Below, in pieces: positions 1 through 8,762 of a DNA stretch of 35,975 nt. Within the stretch, counting starts at the first letter, position 1, and every line of letters starts with the position of its first letter. The DNA is from JACQXM01 sp964569425. GTDB lineage: Bacteria; Planctomycetota; Phycisphaerae; UBA1845. The notes under the pieces were generated by a model. That model searched no databases and had not been told where the DNA came from. It worked only from the letters and a program-made list of their open reading frames with translations. The DNA lies in assembly GCA_964569425.1 (NCBI GenBank), contig CAZMVD010000030.1:1-35975 (forward strand), read 5' to 3'. The position numbers were made by a program, and so were the translations under genes.

Positions 1-295
1 AGCTGAAGAAGACCATCTTGCGCTCCTTGGCCGCGGCGGCCTTGGCCGCGTGGTAAGCGCCCAGCGCGTTGACCGCGAAGGCCTTGGCGCCGTCATCCTC
101 GCAGCCGTTAACGTCGTGAAAGGCGGCGAGGTTAACAAGCACGTCGAAATCAAGCGCGCCGAGGCAGGTGGCCGCGGAGGAGGCGCAGGATACGTCGACA
201 TTCGCGCGGGTAAGAGAAATCAGGCTGTCCGCGGGGAGCAGCTTGGCGAATTCCTGACCGACCTGTCCGGCGGCGCCGATGACCGCGAGTTTCAT
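1..295 (-). CDS. RmlD-like dTDP-4-dehydrorhamnose reductase / NAD-dependent sugar reductase (5' part only)
   Basis: Only the first ~98 codons are in the window; the gene runs off the left edge. It opens with ATG at 295 and reads MKLAVIGAAGQVGQEFAKLL, which has the GxxGxxG nucleotide-binding loop (GAAGQVG, residues 7-13) of the short-chain/extended SDR fold. It continues with a VDVS segment and a VNLAAFHDVNGCE segment, close to the VNaAAyTaVDxAE block that marks RmlD (reduction of dTDP-4-keto-L-rhamnose to dTDP-L-rhamnose with NAD(P)H). The catalytic YxxxK lies outside the window. It sits 16 bp behind the epimerase gene on the same strand, at the end of the polysaccharide cluster, so a nucleotide-sugar role is likely. 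Other members of the family reduce different 4-keto sugars, so the exact substrate is open. Confidence 0.72.
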   Translation of the reverse strand, partial: MKLAVIGAAGQVGQEFAKLLPADSLISLTRANVDVSCASSAATCLGALDFDVLVNLAAFHDVNGCEDDGAKAFAVNALGAYHAAKAAAAKERKMVFFS

Positions 296-311
296 GCTGT
301 TCCTTTCGGGT

Positions 312-1334
312 TCAAAACACCTGGCCGCCCATGGCCTTGAGGCGCGTTTCCATGTCGCACAGCAGTTCCAGCCAGCGGATGTTGTAGTAAATGGGATTGT
401 CGATATCGACGCCGGACTCCAACGAGTCCCACATGGTGTCTACGGAGCGGCCGATTTCGTGCACCGGTGTGTAACCCAGTGTCTCGCGGATGCGCGAGCC
501 GTCGACGCGATAACTGCGGGATACGCCGACCTGCTGCAAGTCCAGGTCGAGGCGGATGCCTTTGTGCCCCTCGAGGATGCGGCGGACTTCGTGGGCAAGG
601 TGGACGACCTGGAAGTTGTCGGACAGCACGTTGAAGATCTGCCCGCGAATGCGCGACTCCGGGGCCTCGAGCACGGTCGTGTAGGCGAGGACGGCGTCGT
701 CGATCTGGAGCATCGGGCGCCACATGCGCCCGCCGGCGTGGAGCGTGAGCCGGCGCTTGGCGTAGGCGTCGCGCGTGAAGGTATTGATGACCAGGTCGTA
801 GCGCATGCGCGGCGACTGGCCGAAGATGGTTCCTTTGCGCAGGGCGACGGGGCAGAATCGCTCGTCGGCCATAGCCAGCAGGCCGATTTCGGCATGACGC
901 TTTGACCACGAGTAGGGCGCCTGGGGATCGACGGGGTAATCCTCGGTGCGGATCTCGTTGTCGGGCGAGAGGGTGTAGTAAATCGAACAGGACGACGCGA
1001 AGAGGAACTTGCGGACGCCGTGCTCCTTGGCGAGCTGGGCGAGGCGGATGGTGGCGTCGGTGTTCATGGCCTTGTTGGCCGCGGGGTTGTACTCGGCGGT
1101 GGGGTCGTTGGAGAGGCCGGCGAGGTGGATGATGGCGTCGATGTCCTGAATAGTCTTGCGGTCGATCGCACGGACGTCGGCGGCGATGAGTTCGATGCGA
1201 TCCTTCACCGGGGCGAGCCCTTCGGCGCCGAACATGAGTTTGTCGACCACGCGCACGTGATGCCCGGCCTCCAGCAGCGCCGGCACCAGCCGACATCCGA
1301 TGTACCCCGCTCCACCCGTCACCAATACGTTCAT
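312..1334 (-). CDS. NAD-dependent epimerase/dehydratase (extended SDR)
   Basis: 340 residues. The N-terminus MNVLVTGGAGYIG carries the TGGxGxxG Rossmann motif (residues 6-13); the active-site pair is Y141-xxx-K145 in YSWSK, with the SCSIYY serine region at 115-120, and NxAG-like LAGLSNDP at 71-78. This is the pattern of GalE/WbpP-type nucleotide-sugar epimerases and dehydratases. The frame is open upstream to 1775, but the ATG at 1334 is preceded by AAGGGTGATGGA, a usable ribosome-binding site, and starts exactly at the conserved fold. It lies 89 bp downstream of the SGNH gene and 16 bp upstream of the RmlD-like gene, all on the minus strand, so it probably supplies an activated sugar for the glycan made by this cluster. 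Substrate cannot be read from the sequence. Confidence 0.85.
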   Translation of the reverse strand: MNVLVTGGAGYIGCRLVPALLEAGHHVRVVDKLMFGAEGLAPVKDRIELIAADVRAIDRKTIQDIDAIIHLAGLSNDPTAEYNPAANKAMNTDATIRLAQLAKEHGVRKFLFASSCSIYYTLSPDNEIRTEDYPVDPQAPYSWSKRHAEIGLLAMADERFCPVALRKGTIFGQSPRMRYDLVINTFTRDAYAKRRLTLHAGGRMWRPMLQIDDAVLAYTTVLEAPESRIRGQIFNVLSDNFQVVHLAHEVRRILEGHKGIRLDLDLQQVGVSRSYRVDGSRIRETLGYTPVHEIGRSVDTMWDSLESGVDIDNPIYYNIRWLELLCDMETRLKAMGGQVF

Positions 1335-1423
1335 TCCATCACCCTTTTCACAAACAACCCGGATCGAATTTCGCTTCGAGTTCCTTCTACTTGTCATCGG
1401 CCATGACGGAGCGCCGGAACCCG

Positions 1424-2806
1424 TCAGGGTTCGCGCCCGCCGGCCGGGAGGATGCGTGACAGGACCTTGTTCCAGTCTGCCGCTTCGGCGGCGGTATCCT
1501 GTGCGGTACCCGAGAATTGTTCCCACAACAACTCGGCAATCGCAAGATTTCCGGACGTGTTGAAATGGGATTGATCGAGATAGAGTCGCTCGGGTGCATG
1601 CCCCGCGGCTCGCGACAGGCGTGCCAAACCGGGCTTGAGATCCAGAAACGCGACGCCACATGCCCGCGCGTATTCGGCCAGGCGGCGCTGCGGCACGTCG
1701 GCCTCCGACCCCAGCGCATATTGACCCTGGTAGGGCGCGACGGCGATGAGCAGGCCCATCGCTTCGGCGCGGCACAGGTCCACGAGTTCGTCCAGCTCGC
1801 TCTCCGCCTGCGTCCAGGCGGCCAGAACATGGGGCGCGTCGGGCGTCTTCCAGAGGTTTTCGACGGCGTACGCCTCGCGCCGTTCGGCATCGACCCGGGT
1901 CGGCGTGAGTGCGGTTACCAGTGAGCTGTACCGGCGGATCGCCACCAACTGCTGAAAGACCCAGCTTGCCGCACCGTCGGCCACGCCCTGATACCCCAAA
2001 CCGGTGCCGCCGAAACTCCGCAGGGCGATGTACTTTTCGGTAACGTCATTGAGGCAGAAGAGCAATACGACCATGTCGGGGCGATACTTCAGGCAACGGC
2101 GCAGTTCCGCGGTCTGCTGGAAGGTGCAATAGCCGGATACGCCGGTGTTGATGACTTCCCAGCGGCGCTGCGACAGCCGTTCGTTCAGGAGCCGCTGCAA
2201 CAACTGCGGAAAGGCGAAGCGCTCTTCCACGCCGAAGCCAAAGGTAAGCGAGTCTCCGAGACAAACCACGCGGGCGGTGCCCTGCGGCTTGGCTTCGGTG
2301 ATGGTGGGCGAACGGTGGCCGTCGGGATTGGTTCGCAGCGGAGCGCCGCCGAAGTAGCCGTCGAAGTTGCCGCGCATCCGCCAGCCGATTTCCGGGTCGG
2401 ACTCGTAAGGCGTGTTTCGCAGCGGCTCGCGGAGGTGCCGCAGCCCGGCGCCGAGTTCAAGGTAGACGAAGCCGCTGGCGAAGATCAGCACAGATGCCAA
2501 TAGCTTGGCACCGGCAAGCCACAGGCGCGATCGCACCGGCCAAGCAAACGCCCAAGCAGACAGAATCATCACTGCGGCGTGGAGACCGGCGATCCAGGCG
2601 CTGATCTGGCTGTTGTAGCCGAGCCGTCCGCGCGAGCGCTGGACCAGAAAGAAACCGATGGCCACCAAGGTGATGACCAGCGAAAACAAGCCGAGCAGGA
2701 GCAGCGCCGCACGGGGGCCGCGAAGCGGGCCGGTTGGATCGGCACCGCCCGGGTTGCCGGGAGATGGACGGGCGGTCGTGGCAATCGGCACGGCAGGCGC
2801 TGTCAT
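1424..2806 (-). CDS. Membrane-anchored SGNH/GDSL hydrolase (possible glycan O-acyl esterase or transferase)
   Basis: 460 residues from ATG 2806. Three hydrophobic segments (about residues 33-54, 74-90 and 96-118) precede a soluble domain with all SGNH blocks: CLGDSLTFG (S186), TGVSGY (G224), FCLNDV (N253) and a C-terminal DQSH with D411 and H414. Such domains hydrolyse or transfer acyl groups; in polysaccharide clusters they often act on O-acetyl groups on the outer face of the membrane. The start is 10 bp after the polymerase-like gene's stop. A GTG at 2830, with GGGGGA seven bases before it, is an alternative start that would overlap that stop. Its place between a polymerase-like and an epimerase gene supports glycan modification; the substrate is inference. 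A paralogue of the same layout lies at 13069-14391. Confidence 0.82.
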   Translation of the reverse strand: MTAPAVPIATTARPSPGNPGGADPTGPLRGPRAALLLLGLFSLVITLVAIGFFLVQRSRGRLGYNSQISAWIAGLHAAVMILSAWAFAWPVRSRLWLAGAKLLASVLIFASGFVYLELGAGLRHLREPLRNTPYESDPEIGWRMRGNFDGYFGGAPLRTNPDGHRSPTITEAKPQGTARVVCLGDSLTFGFGVEERFAFPQLLQRLLNERLSQRRWEVINTGVSGYCTFQQTAELRRCLKYRPDMVVLLFCLNDVTEKYIALRSFGGTGLGYQGVADGAASWVFQQLVAIRRYSSLVTALTPTRVDAERREAYAVENLWKTPDAPHVLAAWTQAESELDELVDLCRAEAMGLLIAVAPYQGQYALGSEADVPQRRLAEYARACGVAFLDLKPGLARLSRAAGHAPERLYLDQSHFNTSGNLAIAELLWEQFSGTAQDTAAEAADWNKVLSRILPAGGREP

Positions 2807-2816
2807 GGGTGGTGAG

Positions 2817-4205
2817 TCAGTCGGTGGCACGGAACATTCCCCCAGGCCCGGCAATAATCTGACGGCGCAGCGGACGGACCGCTGCCGGTACCGGCGCATA
2901 CGCAGCGCGCTGCGCGTGGGAGCGCATGGCCACGAGTTGGGTCATCACCCCGCCGCAGAGCATGATCTGGATGGGGTCCAGGAAGGCGTTGAACAGGAAG
3001 TTGCAGGCCTGCAATCCGATGGCAACGAGGAGCACCATGGCCGGGGGATCGCTTTCGAGTACGCGGCTGAAGCGGACGCCGGCCAGCACCGGCCAGCACC
3101 ACCACAGATAAAAGAGGGACAAGCCGACGACGCCGAACGCACTGATGTAGATCATCCACAGTCCGTCGCTGGCCATGATGCTTTGGCCCTGCGCGTCGGT
3201 GGGACGATTGCGGCCATGGGTTCCCCAACCGAACCAGGGTTGTTCCTTGGCGTGATTGAGGTAGAGGTTCTCGGCGTCGATGCGATACTGGAGGGAGGAG
3301 GCGCGTTGTTCGGACAAGCGCGCCACGCCTTCGGTGAGCCATGCACCGTCGGTGGCGCCGGAAAAGCGGGTGACCATCCAGACAAGGGCGAAGGCGGCGG
3401 GGAGCAACGTTGCGCGGCGCCAGTGCATTCTTCCCCAGAGCCACAGCAAGCCCAGGCCGGCCAGGAACATGCTCCAGGGCCCGAAGGACATGGAGGTGAG
3501 CAGGCCTATGACCACCATGCCCGCGAGCGCCCAGGGAGGGACCGGCCCGATGGGGCGTAGCAGCTTGGCGCGGAAGAGCCACACGGCGAGCAAGGCAGTC
3601 CAGGAGAAGTATGTGCCCAGGGCGAGCGTGGAGGGCGAGCAAATGATCGGTCGGTAGAAACCCCAGCGCGGCCCCAGGTTCCAGCCGTGGGGAAAGAAAC
3701 CGTAGAGGATGTTGTGCGTCTGGGGGCTCATGCGCCATTCCCAGAGGGCGAGGAGCCCGTAAATGGCGGAGGCGATCACCACATAGCGTGAGGCGGTCAA
3801 CAAGTCCTGCCGCGTCTTGAGAAACGCGCGGCCGAATAGGAAGGGCACGCCGTATTGGAGAAGGTTGCCAAAGATGGAGGACGCACCGTCGTAACTTCCC
3901 AGTTCGTTTTCCACTGAGGTGATGAAAGTCCCCACCGCGAAGAGCACGACCAGTAAATCGGCCAGGCATGGGCGGAAGCCGCGAAATACGCGGTTGCAGA
4001 AGAGCGTCATGCCGATGGCGGCGCCCAGGCTTGTCGCCAGCACCTTGTTGATATCGGGCATGCCGGGCAGATTGATGCTGGCCATGGGCAGCGCCAGCCA
4101 GCCGATGATGAAGGCCAGCACGCATGCGCGCACCGGCGGCATGACCGCGAAGAGAATCGCACACAGGGGAATCCAACCGATCAGGGCGACGACGGTGAAG
4201 GACAA
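2817..4205 (-). CDS. O-antigen ligase/polymerase-like integral membrane protein (Wzy/WaaL type)
   Basis: 462 residues, highly hydrophobic from end to end with roughly ten or more membrane segments. A long non-membrane loop in the second half (about residues 275-340) contains PWFGWGTHGRNRP, matching the PxfGxGxgxf signature of the Wzy_C/O-antigen ligase family. These proteins join lipid-linked glycan units to each other or to an acceptor on the outer face of the inner membrane. The start is a TTG at 4205; CGAGG lies seven bases before it, and no ATG with a comparable site is near. It sits 40 bp downstream of the GT4 gene and 10 bp upstream of the SGNH gene on the same strand. Polymerase and ligase cannot be told apart from sequence alone. 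Confidence 0.78.
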   Translation of the reverse strand: MSFTVVALIGWIPLCAILFAVMPPVRACVLAFIIGWLALPMASINLPGMPDINKVLATSLGAAIGMTLFCNRVFRGFRPCLADLLVVLFAVGTFITSVENELGSYDGASSIFGNLLQYGVPFLFGRAFLKTRQDLLTASRYVVIASAIYGLLALWEWRMSPQTHNILYGFFPHGWNLGPRWGFYRPIICSPSTLALGTYFSWTALLAVWLFRAKLLRPIGPVPPWALAGMVVIGLLTSMSFGPWSMFLAGLGLLWLWGRMHWRRATLLPAAFALVWMVTRFSGATDGAWLTEGVARLSEQRASSLQYRIDAENLYLNHAKEQPWFGWGTHGRNRPTDAQGQSIMASDGLWMIYISAFGVVGLSLFYLWWCWPVLAGVRFSRVLESDPPAMVLLVAIGLQACNFLFNAFLDPIQIMLCGGVMTQLVAMRSHAQRAAYAPVPAAVRPLRRQIIAGPGGMFRATD

Positions 4206-4245
4206 TTGGAAACCTCGGGATCGGAAACAGCCTCAGGTCGCTGGA

Positions 4246-5349
4246 TTATGGGAGAACGGTAGCGGCGCGTGCACTCGCGTCTTTCTCCAAGGCGCGATGC
4301 AGCGCGGACTCGAAACGCGCCGCGGCGTCTTCCCAAGTGTACCGGGTGGCGGTGGTGCAAGCGGCGTCGGACATGGACCGCCATTCCGCTTCAGGCATTT
4401 GGGCAATCCGGACGATGGCCGCGGCCATGTCTGCCGGGTCGTCGGGTTTGACAAGGATGCCGCCGCCTTCGGTGAGCAGCTCGGGGGCGGCGCCGGCGGG
4501 CGTGGCAATGACGGGCGTGCGGCAAGCCATGGCCTCGAGGATGGGCAGGCCGAAACCTTCGCGCCGGCTGGCGAAAAGCCAGGCGTCGCATCGGCCGTAG
4601 ATCGTACGCAATTCATGTTCAGGCGCTGACGCGAAGTACTCGGTGCGATCCGGCAACGTTCGGGTCGGTTCGGAACCGAACGCAATGAATTCCAGTTCAG
4701 GCACCTGGCGCTGCGCTAGGCGTACGGCTTCCAGGGCCGTTTCCACGCCTTTTTGCGGGCGTTCGGAGTAGGCGGTACCCACCGTGGGTCGCGGCTGCTT
4801 ACCGCGCGGCGGCGCGTAGAACTGGCCGGTATCCACGCTGTTGGGGACAAAGGACACATCGCGGTCATCCGCATGGTCGGCCACCAATTGCTGTATGTAG
4901 CGCGAGATTACGATCTTGTGCATGGGCAGTCGCCAGGTGGGCGCGAGTTTGAGCAGCGGCTGTCCATCGTGCGCGCCGTAATCCTGTACGAAATAAACCT
5001 TGGCACCTTTGGTCTGGGAAAGGCCGTACACCCACTCGGCGGTTTCCCACCAGGTAGCGATGACCACGTCGCCGTCGGGCACGTCGTCATCGGTGATGGG
5101 GCGCCAGCGGTCGATGACACGGTGCTCAATATTCAAGCCGTCGAGGTGTGACGGGCCGAGGGGACGGTCCACCGGCCAGCCTCGGCCGCGCAACAGCGAC
5201 AACACCCTTCTTCCCCAGGGGGGGGTGCGGCGCGGCGTGGAAACCACACGGACCGTGTGACCCTTGCGGCGCAGGCGCTCCGCATAGATGGCGATCACGC
5301 GGGTTCCGCCGAGGAGGTTGGCATCGGGAAGTACAAAGGTGATTACCAC
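4246..5349 (-). CDS. Glycosyltransferase family 4 (GT-B fold)
   Basis: 367 residues. It has two Rossmann-like halves; the C-terminal half contains the EX7E motif REGFGLPILEAMA (E264 and E272) followed by TPVIATPAGAAPE, typical of retaining GT4 enzymes that use nucleotide-sugars. The N-terminal half has the LGGTRVIAIYAERL acceptor-side motif (from residue 13). The frame is open upstream to 5466, but the GTG at 5349 begins MVITFVLPD, the expected first beta strand, and overlaps the last codons of the flippase gene (stop 5343-5345), so the two are probably translationally coupled. AGGCAGG lies upstream of it. Cytoplasmic or membrane-peripheral addition of a sugar to the lipid-linked unit is inferred from the neighbours. 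The sugar is unknown. Confidence 0.88.
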   Translation of the reverse strand: MVITFVLPDANLLGGTRVIAIYAERLRRKGHTVRVVSTPRRTPPWGRRVLSLLRGRGWPVDRPLGPSHLDGLNIEHRVIDRWRPITDDDVPDGDVVIATWWETAEWVYGLSQTKGAKVYFVQDYGAHDGQPLLKLAPTWRLPMHKIVISRYIQQLVADHADDRDVSFVPNSVDTGQFYAPPRGKQPRPTVGTAYSERPQKGVETALEAVRLAQRQVPELEFIAFGSEPTRTLPDRTEYFASAPEHELRTIYGRCDAWLFASRREGFGLPILEAMACRTPVIATPAGAAPELLTEGGGILVKPDDPADMAAAIVRIAQMPEAEWRSMSDAACTTATRYTWEDAAARFESALHRALEKDASARAATVLP

Positions 5350-6800
5350 CGGCGCCAACCTGCCTTTCGCAGTGCCACAAGCATGGCACCACACCACACG
5401 ATAGCCAGTAGACCGCTGACCGACAGGACGACGGCGCCATCGCCGGCACCCCGTCGGCCGAGCCATTGACCGAGCAGGATTCCCAGGGTCGCCCCGGCCG
5501 CGGTGAGTGCGCTCCAGGCCAGATCGTGGGCCGGCCCCGCCAATCGCTGGCGATGCACTCCAGCGGCTGAAGTTGCATATTTCAGGAGTTCCGCGGCGAC
5601 CAACCCGCCGACGGCGCCGGGAAAACCGGCGAGGAAATAGCCGAGTATCATCAGGCCGGCGATACCGATTAGCTTCATGACGTTTCCCGCGGCGACCCAG
5701 CGGGGCCGGCCCATAGCCAGCAAGGCGCTGCCGTTAGTGCATTCCAGGATCTGAAACCACGAAGCGACTGCCAGGAGTTGAAGCATCCAACCGGCGGAGT
5801 AATAACGGTCGTCGTAAAGGAAGCGTACGAGCGAGGGCCCGCTGGCGATGAGCACGGCCACAAGCCATGCACCCGCCGCCATGAGCCTGGAGCGCACTCG
5901 CAGGTAGACTTCGCGGAGTGCGCCATCGCGCCGGACGATGTTGCTGTACAACGGAAAAACCACGGTAGAGCCGATGCGCAGCATGACCTGCGTCGGCATG
6001 GTGGCCAGCATGAACGCGATGCTGTACACACCCAGCATCTCCAAGGAAATCAACTTGCCGAAAACCAATCGATCTGACTGAGCCGCGAGGAAGGTCGTCA
6101 GCGTGCTGACGAATATCCATTTCCCGAAGCCGAACAGTTCCTTGCGCGATGTCGAATCCCAGCAGAAACCGTTGCGTTCGCCGGGGAGCATGGCGTGGGT
6201 CAGGATCGTCTTCACCACTGCGCCGATCAGGCCGCCGAAGACGAGGGACCAGACGGTCCGCGAGTGCCAGGCCCATAGCACCGTGAGGGTGAGGCCGACG
6301 GCCTGGGCCAGCAGTTCGACCATGGTCAGGCGGCCGAGGGCGAGGCGACGGTTGCAGGTAAACAGCCGCGTGGAGTTGAACCCGGCGATCAGGGCGGACA
6401 AACCGGCGACGGGGAGCAGCGCGGCAAGCTGCGGCTCGCCGTAGAACTGTGCCACCGGCCAGCCGAGCAGCAGAGCGCACAACGAGAGAATCGCGCCGCG
6501 GCCTACCTGAATGGTCCACGCGGTGTTCAGGAAGCGCGGTTCCTCGCCGCGGGGGTTCTGGATGATGCTGGGGCCGATGCCGATGTCCGAAAACATCGCC
6601 AGCCCCTGCATGAAGACCTGCACCAGAGCCATTAACCCGAACGCCTCAGGGAAGAGCAGACGGGTGAGCACCAGGTTGCCCGCCAGCCGTAGTACCTGCC
6701 CGCCGGCATAGCCGAGGACCGTCCAGATCGATCCGCGGATGGCCAGCGAGCGCAAGGAAACCGCCGATCCCGAGCCCGCAGCGGCCGCGGAATTCGGCAT
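5343..6800 (-). CDS. Oligosaccharide flippase of the Wzx/PST type (MOP superfamily)
   Basis: 485 residues, about 12-14 hydrophobic segments. The first conserved stretch (SLAIRGSIWTVLGYAGGQVL, then TRLLFPEAFGLMALV) is the usual start of polysaccharide-transport (WzxC/RfbX-like) flippases, which move undecaprenyl-linked glycans across the inner membrane. I placed the start at ATG 6800 (GGA seven bases upstream). A TTG at 6833 in the same frame would add eleven residues but has no clear ribosome-binding site. The stop overlaps the GTG start of the GT4 gene. It is the first gene of the minus-strand polysaccharide cluster, so the cluster's promoter should lie in 6801-7362, where I found no convincing match. 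Chosen over other MOP families because of the N-terminal motif and the glycan context. Confidence 0.86.
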   Translation of the reverse strand: MPNSAAAAGSGSAVSLRSLAIRGSIWTVLGYAGGQVLRLAGNLVLTRLLFPEAFGLMALVQVFMQGLAMFSDIGIGPSIIQNPRGEEPRFLNTAWTIQVGRGAILSLCALLLGWPVAQFYGEPQLAALLPVAGLSALIAGFNSTRLFTCNRRLALGRLTMVELLAQAVGLTLTVLWAWHSRTVWSLVFGGLIGAVVKTILTHAMLPGERNGFCWDSTSRKELFGFGKWIFVSTLTTFLAAQSDRLVFGKLISLEMLGVYSIAFMLATMPTQVMLRIGSTVVFPLYSNIVRRDGALREVYLRVRSRLMAAGAWLVAVLIASGPSLVRFLYDDRYYSAGWMLQLLAVASWFQILECTNGSALLAMGRPRWVAAGNVMKLIGIAGLMILGYFLAGFPGAVGGLVAAELLKYATSAAGVHRQRLAGPAHDLAWSALTAAGATLGILLGQWLGRRGAGDGAVVLSVSGLLAIVWCGAMLVALRKAGWRRW

Positions 6801-7160
6801 GGCCAGATCCGGCTGGTTGACTGTGGTGCTCAAACGGGTTTTCGCGTCCCGTGAATCGGGTGGGAAACCGACTCTACATGGAAGTCTTGGCGCTGGGCGT
6901 ACGGTGAGCGATAAGTGCCTGCGCAGACTCCGTCCCCGTCATGTGCCCGCAAAAAGGCGCACAACTCCTTGAAAATTAAGCACTTACAGTGCGGCATGCG
7001 ATCTCGCACGAATCTCTTGCAGCAATGTCTGCCGCACCCCGGCGGTTCCGACCGGTATCGTGCGCTCGGATGCCCTTATCCTATCGGAAGGTCCGCGGAT
7101 GTTCCCCGGATTGACGCCGACGGCTTTGAACCCATAACGAGCCTCCCCCGGCGCATCGGT

Positions 7161-7180
7161 GGTTTATAGTCCGATAAACC
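7161..7180. repeat. Perfect inverted repeat, 7-bp arms, 6-base centre
   Basis: GGTTTAT-agtccg-ATAAACC: the two arms are exact reverse complements, and are AT-rich in a GC-rich setting. It lies about 180 bp downstream of the beta-helix gene and about 360 bp upstream of the flippase start. It may be an operator for the polysaccharide cluster or a weak hairpin; there is no U-tract on either side. Confidence 0.5.
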
Positions 7181-7338
7181 GAATCGGCGGCCAGTTCCCG
7201 GAATCTGCGCGATACACGGACCTTGCGCAATCAGCACACGATATTCTACTTGCGCTTTGACGAGTCACAAGAACGAGGCCGATGTACGGCGGAAATCGTG
7301 ACGAAAGTGCGACGGGGAAGCGTTGGCCTTGGAGGCAA

Positions 7339-7361
7339 CCGTGCCGTTGGACACGGCACGG
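7339..7361 (-). terminator. GC-rich hairpin directly after the beta-helix gene stop (no U-tract)
   Basis: On the minus strand CCGTGCCG-tgtccaa-CGGCACGG: a perfect 8-bp stem and 7-base loop that begins one base after the TGA of the beta-helix gene (7363-7365). The following bases are not U-rich, so it does not fit the classic intrinsic terminator. Its placement suggests transcript-end formation or 3'-end protection. Confidence 0.45.
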
Positions 7362-7362
7362 G

Positions 7363-8697
7363 TCAGGGAACTTGAAGCGCGGCGGCCAGCACGGCCCAAT
7401 CGTCGAAGTCGATGGCGCCGTTGGCGTTGTCGTCGAAGATGCAAAGGCAGGCAGTCGCCCAGGCGGGGTTGGCTTGCGGGGCGGCAAAACAAAGTTGGAA
7501 GTAGGCGGCGTCAACCAGGTCGATCAGGCCGTCGTCGTTGAAGTCGCCCGCGAGCGGGACGTAGGGAGATTCGTAGGCGCCCTTGTCCACGCGGCAACCC
7601 TGCACACGAACGGCGCCGGCGACGTCGATCGCAGCGGTTGTCGGATCGAAGGCGGGATCACCGGCATTGATGGCGGGCGATTCGGTTTGCAGGCGCAGGT
7701 CGTCGTCGGCGGTGCCGGGGATGCCGTCGGGCCCGGCGGCGTTTACGAACAGGGGATCCGCCCCGGACATGCCGAAGCCGCCGAAGAACTGGCCGGTATA
7801 CGCGTGCACGATGCTGTAGCTGATGTTCAAGGTGCCGGTGCCGGGGTTGATCTGTGCGCCTTCGACGATGCCGCGATTGTCGGCGTTGGCCCAGAGGATG
7901 GAGTTAACGACGGTGGCGCTGCCTCCGTCGTTGAAGATCCCGCCGCCGGTGGGCGCGGTGTTGGCGAAGACCGTGCAATTGAAGAAACGCGGCTGTGCGG
8001 CCGGGCCGAAGTTGATGACCCCGCCGCCGTTGTTCAACAACGCACGGTTTCCGGCGAAGACACAATTGATGAACGTTGCCTGGGTGTCGCCGTTGTACAC
8101 GCCGCCGCCGCGCCGGAGTGCCATATTCCCACGAATGATGCAGTTACGAATTGTAGGTGCTCCGGGGGCGAAGTAGTTGCGAATGCCGCCTCCGCGATCG
8201 AACGCATCCGCTCCGTTGGCGTTGCCGCCGGTAATGGTGAAGCCGTCGAGGATGGCCGAAGCGTTCGCGCCGCCTCCCTGCACGACGCTATAAGTATTTT
8301 CCGCATTGTTGGCGAAGTTGGGTCCGTCGTCCCCGGCGAGGTCGCCGCTGAGAATCGTGGGAAAGGCCGCGAGGTCTCGGGCATCGGGGTCGGGTGCCGC
8401 GCAGCCGGCGAAGCCGCCGTAGATGGCCACGCCGGATTTCAGTTGGAAAGACACCTGTCGAAGCGTTCCGCCGGTTGGCTTGTAAGTTCCCTGTGCAACG
8501 CGGATTTCATCGCCGGCCGTTGCGGCCGATAACGCGGTGAAAAGTTCCAAGTAGGCGGAGCACCAGCTTGTTCCGTCATGCACGGGTCCGGCGGCGTTTC
8601 GGTCGACGTAGAGAATACCCGCCTGGGCAGCGCCCGTCAGCCCAAGCACCAGGCACAGCGCCAGCGCAGCCCCCCACCGTTGTCCGTAGCTCGACAA
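7363..8697 (-). CDS. Secreted right-handed beta-helix (choice-of-anchor Q type) protein with dockerin-like end
   Basis: 444 residues. A signal peptide (residues 1-26, cut after AAQA) is followed by a parallel beta-helix: GGGIRN (169), GGGVYN (197), GGGVIN (224) and GGGIFN (251) recur every 27-28 residues, the size of a helix rung. SPAINAGD (340-347) and DKGAYES (371-377) are the usual marks of choice-of-anchor Q/DUF1565-type surface proteins. The C-terminus has two EF-hand loops, D385-D396 (DFNDDGLIDLVD) and D422-D433, arranged like a type I dockerin. The start is a TTG at 8697 with GGGGAG nine bases upstream. It has its own sigma70-like promoter at 8763-8792 and appears monocistronic. No catalytic motif is visible; binding or surface structure is the likely role, with a polysaccharide lyase function possible but unsupported. 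Confidence 0.82.
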   Translation of the reverse strand: MSSYGQRWGAALALCLVLGLTGAAQAGILYVDRNAAGPVHDGTSWCSAYLELFTALSAATAGDEIRVAQGTYKPTGGTLRQVSFQLKSGVAIYGGFAGCAAPDPDARDLAAFPTILSGDLAGDDGPNFANNAENTYSVVQGGGANASAILDGFTITGGNANGADAFDRGGGIRNYFAPGAPTIRNCIIRGNMALRRGGGVYNGDTQATFINCVFAGNRALLNNGGGVINFGPAAQPRFFNCTVFANTAPTGGGIFNDGGSATVVNSILWANADNRGIVEGAQINPGTGTLNISYSIVHAYTGQFFGGFGMSGADPLFVNAAGPDGIPGTADDDLRLQTESPAINAGDPAFDPTTAAIDVAGAVRVQGCRVDKGAYESPYVPLAGDFNDDGLIDLVDAAYFQLCFAAPQANPAWATACLCIFDDNANGAIDFDDWAVLAAALQVP

Positions 8698-8762
8698 GGA
8701 ATGCGTCTCCCCTCGATCGCCGACCGGGGCCTTCGAACCGATCGCGCGATCCCCGGCCTACG

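Larger units (their letters stand above)
6801..7362. other. Non-coding interval between the polysaccharide cluster and the beta-helix gene
   Basis: About 560 bp with no frame that looks like a gene. It should hold the promoter of the minus-strand polysaccharide cluster and the end of the beta-helix gene. What can be seen: a perfect hairpin at 7339-7361 right after the beta-helix stop codon, a perfect 7-bp inverted repeat at 7161-7180, and a small palindrome GCACT-tac-AGTGC near 6980-6992 in a locally AT-rich patch. I could not find a -35/-10 pair on the minus strand that I would defend, so the cluster's promoter is not assigned. The frames at 6915-7169 and 7164-7514 have no ribosome-binding site or recognisable protein sequence. 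Confidence 0.6.

Noticed and set aside
3060..3110. Short direct repeat of ccggccagca in the polymerase-like gene
   Set aside because: Only two copies within coding sequence; codon chance explains it.
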